Source of the DNA: Torreya grandis
Taxonomy: Eukaryota > Streptophyta > Pinopsida > Cupressales > Taxaceae
Length of the DNA stretch: 64,000 nucleotides
Reading direction: 5' to 3'
Assembly (NCBI GenBank): GCA_037957365.1
Contig: JARHVA010004091.1
Coordinates: 937,001-1,001,000 of the forward strand
Positions 55,501 through 64,000 of the stretch are shown here, in pieces. Each line of letters begins with the position of its first letter. The stretch's first letter is position 1. Under the pieces are notes generated by a model. It made no database searches. It was not told the origin of the DNA and was given only the letters and a program-made list of their open reading frames with translations. The position numbers were made by a program, and so were the translations under genes.

Positions 55501-58500
55501 TCAATCACTTGTCCATTCTAATTTTAAATTTGATTTTACAATGTAAGCTTTCATGAGTTTATTTAGCATGTGGAAATTTGTCACTATATTTGGTTTCTCA
55601 AAATCCTTTTAAGTTTTAATATGCTTATTTATCTTTAGAGTTATCTCTATGTCATTGTATCATGAATTTATATAGCTAACTATGTCATTATAGGATGCAT
55701 GGTACCTTTTTTTATTTATCACTTGATTTATTATTTTTGTTGCATCTTTTGGCCTTGTCAATGTATGGAGTAACAAGGTGATGGCATGTGAAATGACGTG
55801 ATAAATGATTATCGTGAAAGGGACAAGTGGAAAAATCTAAAAATGACAAGTGGTAGCTCATTATGAAAATGATGACATGTGTCAACCTATCATTGCATCA
55901 TTTGGTTTGTATCTTTTAAATTTTTCATTCTATATAATGGCATCTATGAAAAGAGATGATGACATCTAGTGTGATATTTATCAATCACTTCGTATCATAT
56001 GTTTATAACTTAGCTTCCTACCCCATAACCTGAAATAAAATGAGATTGAGACATGTTGATCAATCTCAATTACTTGAGTGATATTTTATTTTTACAAGTT
56101 AGTATCTTAAGATGAGAGTCATGATGTGACTAAATGAAAATACATGGCATAATCACATCCATTTTACTGGTTTCAAAATTTCATAACTGAGTTTCATATA
56201 AAATCTTGATAATGCACTGAGATGTGGACACTTGGTAGGATATCATTTAGATAACATGATGGAAGTATTTTTGAAATATAATGCTTTTTGATGGTCCACA
56301 AAGTTTTGATGAGTGAGAAAAACCTATTCACTTATTTTGACTTGTAAAAAATGATAAACTTGACAATCAAATGATCAACTCAATTAGTCAAATAATTCAA
56401 ATTAAAACACAAAAAGACCTTTTAATTAATTGATGCCTTGAATTTAACAACAAAATTTATAATTTAATTCATAAATGACAAAATTTAGGATTTCATATAT
56501 TTGGGTTTGAGTTTATTTTAGGGTCAATTGATATTTTGATGGGTGTCAAACTTAATATTTTGAAGGATAAAAGATTTATATTTTCATTTTTTGAAAATGG
56601 GGCATGTTGGTCACAAAAATGGTAACTCAATGGATAAATAGTCTTGAGCATTTGAGAACTCATGTTTTATTTTGTTTAACTATCATAACAAAACTTCAAT
56701 TTTGTAAGGAAGAAATAGTCAAATTAGAGAAATAGAATAGACTTCAACATAAGAATGAAACATACTATCCATTATCATCTTACCAATCATGTTTGATTAT
56801 GGGAAGGTTATTTCCACTTGTTATGAGAGTTTTATGAAATATTAAATAAGAGTTTCCATATTTTTGCCTTTTCTTAGCTCAAGTTATTTTAACTTCTAAT
56901 TATGTATGTATAAGAATCTAGACTTGTTATGATTCCAAAAAAGTGCCTATATACCTAATAGAGATATTGTTATAGACTTAATTCACACCCTTGGAGAGGG
57001 TTATGTAGGCTCTGTCCAACTAAGCTATAATATTGGGATAACCCCAAGTTGTGGGTAACCTACATTGGGGATGAACCTCTAGAGAAGGTTGACTTCCTCT
57101 TGATGCTCACCTAAACTAATGCTAAACTAGTGCTTCATAAGGAAAAGGGTTAAAAATATGGTTAAGGGATCCTAAGAAAGCTAAAAGGGTGATACACCAA
57201 AGTTGAATAGACACTCACATAATCTTGAACACATATTTGATCAATAAAAGACAACTATGGCTTACTCAATCTTATAATCTCACTAGTTGCATACTTATTT
57301 CATAGACGAGATTTTAAATGGAACACTAGTTTAGACCTATAAGTTAGTTTGAAAACACCTTCAAAGAGGCAAGTAGAAGGAAAACAAACTAAGGATAATT
57401 TCTTTCACAAATTTATGATGCGCAATCATACTAATCATCGATTAAAGGCAAGAGATAGGTAAAGATTTGATCCCATTACTTCAAAAGTTAGTCCTTACAA
57501 TATTTTGATAGGGTTTAACCATATAAAATGAGCACACTCTTACAAGATTCTTGATGAGTATCCTTGTCTCAAAAAATAAAATGCTAAATTCTAAAAGCTG
57601 AGAACCCATTCAATAGGAATAAGACTAGGATATATAAGAGAAGAGGAAGAGAGAGAAGGATGTAGGAACATGCCATAAAAAAAATAACACTTTGTATTGA
57701 GTCATTAATTGAACCTGATCTACCACCTTTGTATTTTAGCCAATGAAAACCTAGCTACTTCTTTGATCAATCAGGACATTTTTCATTGCTTATTGAGTCA
57801 AAAAGTCCCCATAGTCTCTGAGGATGCATTGAATGATCCTAGCTATAGTTCCCATCATTGGACCTTTTATTTGATCCTTCGTGTCATCTCTCACTTGAGG
57901 ATGAAACCTGATACTCATGGACCTATTTGAGTCATGGCTTCATACTTTTTAGGTAGTTGATTTTTGAGACTATGACCATGATGAAGGACAAAAACCCTTT
58001 GCATTAATCACTTGTTTGTTCTACTTTCATAGTTAGATCATAGGTCTATCCTATAGATAGAAAACCAATCTAAAGTCATTAGTTTTCCTATCATTTTCCA
58101 TACTCTACTTGATTGCTAGTATATATTGGGTCTTAAAGACATTATATATCTTTACATAAACCTATTGAAATGTTTGGCCCCTATTTATGCATTATGATCC
58201 AACTTGGATCATATTTGAGCTTGGTTCTATATATTTTTACCAACTCAGGTTGATTTATTTTCTTTGCCTAAGTTGAGCTGGTCTGTTGACCCTAGTCATA
58301 AACATCCTCGCTTGACATTTTTATATTGGCTATCAAAGATAACTTATATTATTGACCCCTTTTGACTCAACTCACTCCATTGATCCTTTTCTGTATGATT
58401 CAGAAAGATCAATGTATCTTCTTCTTGAGCTAACGTGCTATTGACAATTGGCATCTGCATATTTGCTTCTTAGATTTGATTGGTCCCACTTACATCATCC

Positions 58501-59075
58501 TTTCCCTCACTTCATTAGATTTACCAGGTACAAACAAACATGCGCTCTTAGATCTATCTTTAAATTATCAACTCTATATCTACTTATGCCACATGTCAAA
58601 TATGTGTTAATCTTCAAGATCTTACTATCAATTTGTTAGTTCACATACTTATGCCACATGGTGGCCTCTCAAGATCTCTAACTATTTGACCCATCTTATA
58701 CCATTGGATTGATATTTATGATCGAGTGAGGATCATTGATCTTATTGAGACCCACTATTTGAAAACCAATATCTAGTTCATGATTTTAAAGTTGATGGTC
58801 TATGGGACATTATTTGACATTCATTTAACTATCATACTACATAATTCCATCTTTAGAATCTTCTAACTCAAACCAAAAATCTTTCATGAGCCTACAAACT
58901 TTTGAGGATGTTCTTGGCATGTAGATCTACAATTTCTCTTGATCCACTAGTCACACGAGGCTTTCTGAGCAAGATATTAAATGCATAAGTTGGCTAGCTC
59001 AAATGATTTTGTGTGGCATTTTGGTGATGGTCAAGATCAAATGGCTAAATATGGAAAACTTATCGAAATCCAATT
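55501..59075. other. Long AT-rich stretch with no recognised gene
   Basis: Only short ORFs without motifs (for example 57709-57930, 58448-58639). It may include the 3' LTR of the minus-strand gypsy element on its right, but that cannot be tested because the matching LTR is outside the window. A TATA-like gatatataagag is at about 57628 on the plus strand. Confidence 0.35.
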
Positions 59076-59079
59076 GAGG

Positions 59080-59640
59080 AGACAAATTTGAACATGCATA
59101 ACTTATATGTTGCTTTGGTGGATGATCTAAAACCTAGTGTGTAGTAACTAGGGATTAAGATGAACAAACCCACGTGACCATTTTCCCCTCCAAATACTAC
59201 ATGTGTGAGATATATCTTTATGAATATGTTCACTTGGCTCTATTTGAACCTCTTGAAAATTGCTAAGTATGAAAAAACATGTCAAACTACCTAGGATCCC
59301 AACTTTGAACATGCATATATTTTACCACACTTTGGTGGATGATTTGAAACTTAGTGCATATGTTCTAGGCTCAAAATTGAATATACCTATTTGATTAATT
59401 CCTCTAGAACCTACCACATTTGTGAGATGTAGCATATTTAATCAATCCACTTGGATTTATTTGAGATCCCTACAAATTGGCTATGGAAAAACATGCATAA
59501 TGTCACTAAGGAGCCAACTTTGTAGCTTGTTACCTTTAGTGTGCTTTGGTGGATTACCTAAAACTTGGCACATATGATATTGACATAAATTTGAACAAAC
59601 CCATATGACCAATTCTATTTGACTCATCTACACATGACAA
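59080..59640. repeat. Tandem repeat of about 215 bp, nearly three units
   Basis: The anchor ctttggtggat occurs at about 59113, 59330 and 59543. Each is preceded by aactttg[a/t]a...cat and followed by taaaac[c/t]t[a/t]g, a caaacccatatgacc-like block and catgtgtgagat-like words. Confidence 0.85.
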
Positions 59641-59984
59641 TGGTAATGTCAACAAAGTGTCTACTTACAATTTTTGTTACTAGGCCCAAGTGTCTATATG
59701 TACACAATGAAGAACCAAATGGATCTCATGCACTTCAAAGTCATTCCAATCATTCTTAGAATCCCATGGGGCTATGAAAATCTATTCATATCCTTATAAA
59801 ATGGTAATTTATACTTTAAATGATCCTAAAGTGTCTTAAAATCCTTGTGAGTAAATTGAGATCCTAAAATCCTTCCATTCAGAACCCTATCTTCGGGATT
59901 TGTGTATCAGAAAAAACATCTAAAAGAAATTGAACTTTAGGGAAATTGTCAAGGGACAATTTTCTCAAAAGAATTATTGCCTTA

Positions 59985-60500
59985 GAATCACCCTTTAGGC
60001 TTTTAAAAATAGCCCTTTGCCCTTTGAAAATACCCTTTAGATCTTTTTCATTGGTCCATTTTCTTGACACAAGTACCCTTTGGTAATTTTTATTTGGTTC
60101 ACTTTCTTGAGAAGATACCCTTCAATAAAATTGTCTTGGCCACTATTCTTTAAAAAAATATCCTTTGAAAAAAGTGTATATGACATTTTGCTTGAAAAAG
60201 TGCCCCTTAGGACTTTTGAAAAAGAAATTTGTATAGGACACTTTGTTGAAAAAGTGCCCTTTGAGAATTTTGTATTGGACCACTTTCCTATTGAACTACC
60301 CTTCAGGACTTTTCTCAAAGATTTTCCCTAAAATAATTTGCCTTTGAGAAAATTATGTAGATGATTCTCCTGAAAGAAATATGACACTTAGCTTTTATAA
60401 ATATCCTTCAGGATTTTTAAATGGACCACTTTGGCTAAAAAAGACCCTTTAGAATTTTTTTTGGTACACTTTATGAGAGATGATCCTTTGAGCTTTTTGT
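59985..60500. repeat. Tandem repeat of about 55-60 bp, roughly eight units
   Basis: The consensus is close to ccctttaggacttttgaattgg, followed by accactttcttgaaaaag. Copies are variable. ORFs on both strands here (such as 60037-60318 minus, Lys/Ser/Phe-rich) simply translate the repeat. Confidence 0.8.
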
Positions 60501-61263
60501 TTTGGATAAAATGTCTAAAACACTTAGCCAAAAAGAACTAAAACAAAACTTCTAAAAGAAATAACATTTAGCCAAATAAAAGGTTAGAAAGAATTAAACT
60601 TAGCAAAAGGAAATCCCAAAATATTTCCAAAGGATTTACCCAAAAAGGCTTGATTTGAGCTTGAAATTTGAAGGGTCAGACATTATGAAAATCTATTCAG
60701 ATACTTGCTCTTTGCAACTATAGACCTATCCCTTATAAATTGGCAAGATACACTTTTAAACAAGCTCAAAGTGTTCCAAGAGACTTGAAATTTATAAGAT
60801 CCTTTTGGTATATTAATTCCATCTAGAAATCCTATCCAATCCTTGATCCATACTTTATCCTTAGGAAACTACACTTCATTTAGGAAAGTTTGGAATGTGG
60901 GCCAAAAAATGGCAAACATTTTTGTCAACTTGTAGGTAATTATGCATATTATGCTTTGAGAACCCAGACCATTTGCATTATCTAGTTTATTGGGCGTGGA
61001 TTCATTAGCCTCTACAACTTAGTTGAACCTCTCTTGAAGTAATAAGTATCAAAAGAAATAAAATAAAAACAAAATGCCCAAGGTACTTTGGAAAATGAAA
61101 CAATATAACATAAAAGAAAAGTGCGCAAGGAACTTAGAGGAAAGCATAAATCTACTCTAACATGTATAATATGTTATAATGGATGCAATGATACTCAATA
61201 ATAGGGATTTAAATTAATGCCATTAACTAGGATGGGTAATACCTCTCCATTCAATTGGGCAAG
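60501..61263. other. 3' untranslated part of the minus-strand gypsy element
   Basis: AT-rich, no coding pattern. It lies just downstream (minus sense) of integrase. Confidence 0.35.
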
Positions 61264-62053
61264 CTAAAAAGCATTATGTTGTTTCAATTTATGGATCAAA
61301 TAAGAACCACTCCACAAGATATCAAAATTAGTATGGTTTCTTGGTTTGGCCTTATTTGAATCCCATTTGAGGATTAAGTCCCCTTCCTTGAAGCTCCTTA
61401 CTGTATCTCTTTTGTCAAAGGACTTTTTGACTTGAGCTTGATGTGAGTCCAAAATTTTCATAGCAAGGTCCCTAGTTTCTTCCATCTCTATGAACTCTAT
61501 CATCCTCATATTCATGGGCTCATCTTCCATCAACTCAAGCTGATTGGATATTTCCAATGCAAAAAAAATCAAGGGAGATAGGAAATTTGGATTCCATTCT
61601 ATACATAAGAACATATGGAGAATTACCATTGGTATTTTTAAGAGTCACCCTATCACACCACAAAAATATATTTAGATTGGTGTGCCATTTTCTCTAATTC
61701 TCTTCCATGGTCCTCCTAATGATCCTTAACAAATTCTTGATTATGGACTCTTCTAGTCCATTTCCTTGAGAATAGTAGCTAGAAGAGGTGTTGAGGTAGA
61801 TGCCTAGCTTGAGAGCCCACTCACTTATCTTAATACCAAGGAATGAAAATCCATTATCAAAAATTATGGTAGATGGGACATCAAACTTAGTTACAAGGAT
61901 GTCATAAAAATCTAAGACTGCACCTTCACTAGCCTCCTTTAAAGCAATGACTTCTACCCACCTGGTCAAATATTTAGTTATAATGAACACCCATTTATGC
62001 CCTATACTTGATTGTGGATTGATCATCCCTATGAATTCTAACCCCCATTGCAT
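61264..62053 (-). pseudogene. Gypsy integrase
   Basis: Two open pieces (61694-62053 and 61264-61629). The first begins Trp-Gly-Leu-Glu-Phe-Ile-Gly-Met-Ile-Asn-Pro, where Asp is normal at the Glu, so the first catalytic acid is changed. Then come Lys-Tyr-Leu-Thr-Arg-Trp-Val-Glu-Val, Ile-Ile-Phe-Asp-Asn-Gly (second Asp kept) and Ser-Tyr-Tyr-Ser-Gln-Gly-Asn-Gly-Leu-Glu-Glu-Ser (catalytic Glu region), ending with Leu-Leu-Arg-Ile-Ile-Arg-Arg-Thr. The second piece is the C-terminal part: Glu-Glu-Thr-Arg-Asp-x-Ala, Val-Lys-Lys-Ser-Phe-Asp-Lys-Arg and Arg-Ser-Phe-Lys-Glu-Gly-Asp-Leu-Ile-Leu-Lys-Trp-Asp, then Leu-Trp-Ser-Gly-Ser-Tyr. About 65 bp with stops separates the pieces. Confidence 0.9.
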
Positions 62054-62604
62054 GAAGGGTTACTCCATCTGAATAGGATTGAGTGGAAAGGCTATTATTT
62101 TTTATTTTCCTACAAAGAGGGAAAACTTCTATCATTTTTTAATCCATGCATGAACATCCTTGAAAAGATTGGGCCAGTAATAACTAGCCATCATTACCTT
62201 TTTGTGGTGGTTTTAGGTGCAAAATGACCTCCTACAGGTCTATCATAGAATTTCTCTAAGAGTTTGGTCACATGGTCATCATCTATGCATATAAGAAGTA
62301 CCCCATTAAGGTCCTTTCTAAAAATAACACCATCAAATAATGCATAAGGCATAGATTGAATCCTAGAAAACCTTTATTCGTATCTATCTAAATCTTGGGG
62401 TCATTCTCCTATTACCAAGAAGTGAGCCATATCTTAAAGCCATCTATCTTAAAGTGGAGGTGCATCTACCTGTGAGTTGTCTTGGGTCACCAAAATAGCT
62501 TCCTTATCTTCTTGGACATCATTCACCATGTGTTCACATAATATCTTATCCTTGACCAACTTGGTGACCTTGATCTCTACATCACATTCCATAACCTTTG
62601 CGAT

Positions 62605-62814
62605 TTAGTCTATTCTCTTCTTGTTCAAATATTTGTTAAGGAAGAAATCCCTAAATCTAAGATGAGACACCATAAGATGGATCATATTGTTGGAGATCAT
62701 GGGCCTAAACTTATTGAGGCTTCTCAAGGCTGCAATAACTTTCTTCTTAATGAAAGTGTACCTCACCTCATATCCTTCTAGCCTTTGACTAAAAATGGAA
62801 ATTGGTTGCTCCAT
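62605..62814 (-). pseudogene. Gypsy RNase H remnant
   Basis: An open frame of 69 codons. It opens with Glu-Gln-Pro-Ile-Ser-Ile-Phe-Ser-Gln-Arg-Leu, then Glu-x-Arg-Tyr-x-x-Ile-Lys-Lys-x-x-Ala-Ala-Leu, the Ser-Arg-x-Leu ... Glu-x-x-Tyr-x-x-x-Glu-Lys-Glu-x-x-Ala block of Ty3/gypsy RNase H with some acidic residues changed. It ends shortly before a region of stops. RNase H removes the RNA strand during element replication. Confidence 0.75.
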
Positions 62815-62886
62815 TTCTTCACCATTCTTCTACATCAACATAGATGATATGTTGTCAATGTTAGCAAAGGTTTACAAGATGAAGTC

Positions 62887-63726
62887 CTAGGATAAATCAA
62901 GATTAAAGAGTGAGGGTGCTTGGGCAATGACTTGGTTGATGGATTGAAAAGTTCCCTTGCCTTCATTAGACCAAGAAAATACTTGGCTCTTCTTTATCAT
63001 GGTAGTGATATGCTTAACTAGGTTTACAAAACCAAGTATGAAACTTCTCACAAAGTTGATCTTCCCAAGGAAGATCTGGATCCCCTTTTTATGTTTTAGA
63101 AAGGATAAGATTAAGATAACACTTACTCTATTAAGTTTAATGAATAATCCCTCTTTTGAAATAATATGACCTAGTAGTCTACCTTTATGCACAAAGAACA
63201 CATATGTTTAGGGATTTAAAGAGATCCCATACTCTCTACATCTCTAGAATATCAACCTTAAATGATCCATGTGCTTGATATCATTATTGGATAAAATTGT
63301 AATGTCATCTAAGTAGATCAATACCATTTGATTTATCATACCTTGGAAGGCCATGTCCATCACTCTTTGAAAGGTTAACCCAATATGGGATAATCCAAAA
63401 GGCATCTTTTGATAAGTAAAAATCCCCCACTTGGTGGTGAAGGCAGTCTTGTACTGGTCCTCTTCTTTCACTAACACTTGGTTATAACCTGAATATCCAT
63501 CTAAAAGAGAGAATCATTCTGAACTAGTAACTACTTGTAGGATTTGCTCCATGGATGGTAGAGGGTAATGATCCTTTAAATAGTCCCTATTAATATCCCT
63601 AAAGTCTACACATAGTCTGATCTCCCCACTCTTCTTTCTGATAGGTACTAGATTAACTACCCATGAGGAGTGTTTGATTGGGAATATGATCCTAGATTCA
63701 ACAAGCTTGGTTAACTCCTTTCTCAT
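62887..63726 (-). pseudogene. Gypsy reverse transcriptase
   Basis: Three open pieces joined by shifts. 63514-63726 starts with Arg-Lys-Glu-Leu-x-Lys-Leu-x-Glu-x-x-Ile-Ile, then Ser-x-Trp-Val-x-x-x-Val-Pro-Ile-Arg-Lys-Lys, Gly-Glu-Ile-Arg-Leu-Cys-Val-Asp-Phe-Arg-Asp-Ile-Asn, and His-Tyr-Pro-Leu-Pro. 63244-63477 has Thr-Ala-Phe-Thr-Thr-Lys-Trp-Gly-Ile-Phe, Met-Pro-Phe-Gly-Leu-Ser and Tyr-Leu-Asp-Asp, the catalytic motif. 62887-63201 has Leu-Leu-Gly-His-Ile-Ile-Ser-Lys-Glu-Gly and Phe-Leu-Gly-Lys-Ile-Asn-Phe-Val-Arg, followed by the connection region with Phe-x-Trp. Nearly all conserved blocks are present. Confidence 0.92.
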
Positions 63727-64000
63727 GAGCTCTTAAATCTTGGGATTTATGGGCCTCTATTTTTGCCTAACGAGCTTGGCATTAACCTTTAGCTCTATTG
63801 TGTGTTGGGATAGATTAGGTTAAAATCCCATCAAATCACTATATTACCAAGAAAAAATGTACATGTATTCCATACAGATCTCTATGTAAGCATGCCTTTC
63901 ATCTTTAGTGTCTAAGTTTGCAAGCTTGAGGAACTTGTCTTCAAAGATAAGAACACTTTCATATTTCTCTTCGTTAGTTGACATTAATACTTTATCTTTC
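63727..64000 (-). pseudogene. Start of gypsy RT and upstream pol, partial
   Basis: Continues the reverse transcriptase frame towards its N-terminus; a Lys-Leu-Gly/Leu-Pro-type linker is broken by stops. It is cut by the window end. Confidence 0.4.

Larger units (their letters stand above)
61264..64000 (-). mobile_element. Ty3/gypsy element, 3' half of pol, truncated by the window
   Basis: On the minus strand, reverse transcriptase (63726-62887), RNase H (62814-62605) and integrase (62053-61264) follow in the Ty3/gypsy order. Gag, protease and the 5' LTR must lie beyond 64000. The two tandem-repeat families at 59.1-60.5 kb sit where its 3' untranslated region should be. The integrase sequence style (Asn-Gly-Leu, Arg-Ile-Ile-Arg-Arg) resembles the Tat branch, which is inference. 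It is better preserved than the 41-kb gypsy element but still broken by stops and shifts. Confidence 0.88.

Noticed and set aside
57620..57640. TATA-like gatatataagag as a possible promoter
   Set aside because: No LTR or gene can be attached to it within the window; AT-rich context makes such matches common.
60037..60331. Overlapping ORFs on both strands with repeated Lys/Phe/Ser peptides
   Set aside because: They are translations of the 55-60 bp tandem repeat; no stop-free conservation beyond the repeat.

Overview
The window is intergenic DNA from a large, AT-rich, repeat-laden seed-plant genome. The evidence is that almost every structured stretch is a plant LTR retrotransposon (Ty1/copia or Ty3/gypsy), that the primer sites match initiator tRNA-Met, and that there is a plant-type LINE fragment with a DUF4283-like region and a zinc knuckle. 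Several layers of nested, decayed elements persist without being deleted. That pattern fits a conifer or other gymnosperm, but this is inference. No intact host gene, rRNA, tRNA or CRISPR array was seen; every coding region is a broken transposon gene or an unidentified decayed frame.

Layout. 1-5056: decayed 3' part of an old plus-strand LTR retrotransposon. Its 3' LTR begins at 5057 and is split at 5315. 5315-15992: head-to-tail array of one non-autonomous LTR element, alternating five LTRs (about 525 bp) with four internal regions (about 2.04 kb), flanked by a near-perfect 5-bp target duplication. Each unit carries gag, protease and a fused remnant of integrase, but no reverse transcriptase. 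About 15998-16620: remainder of the split LTR, with a TATA box. 17437-18740 (plus) and 25008-25646 joined to 30102-30720 (minus): two copies of an unidentified coding-like repeat family. About 19975-20600: LINE ORF1 fragment. 21228-22402: probable solo LTR with TATTA duplications. 22472-24840: copia element with an inverted, chimeric interior. 25647-30101: minus-strand copia inserted into the second copy of the unknown family. 31.9-34.9 kb: AT-rich tandem repeats and microsatellites. 35487-39403: well-preserved minus-strand copia with perfect CGTAT duplications, only gag-protease, and an array of palindromic CCGACGTCGG motifs. 41187-54844: 13.7-kb gypsy element (plus) with gag, protease, RT, integrase, and tandem repeats in both leader and 3' region. 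Decayed minus-strand coding-like sequence surrounds the last two elements and predates both. 59.1-60.5 kb: two tandem-repeat families, followed by the pol gene of another gypsy element on the minus strand (61264-64000), which runs off the window.

How the parts relate. Insertion order can be read from the interruptions: the array is younger than the LTR it splits, the 25.6-30.1 kb copia is younger than the unknown repeat, and the 35.5 kb copia and 41.2 kb gypsy are younger than the minus-strand frame around them. A recurring theme is that deleted elements keep gag and/or protease while losing reverse transcriptase (array units, 35.5 kb copia, 22.5 kb copia). This is what one expects if shortened elements were mobilised in trans by full-length relatives. 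Boundaries were set by eye from repeat alignment, primer sites, polypurine tracts and target duplications; percent identities and insertion ages were not computed.
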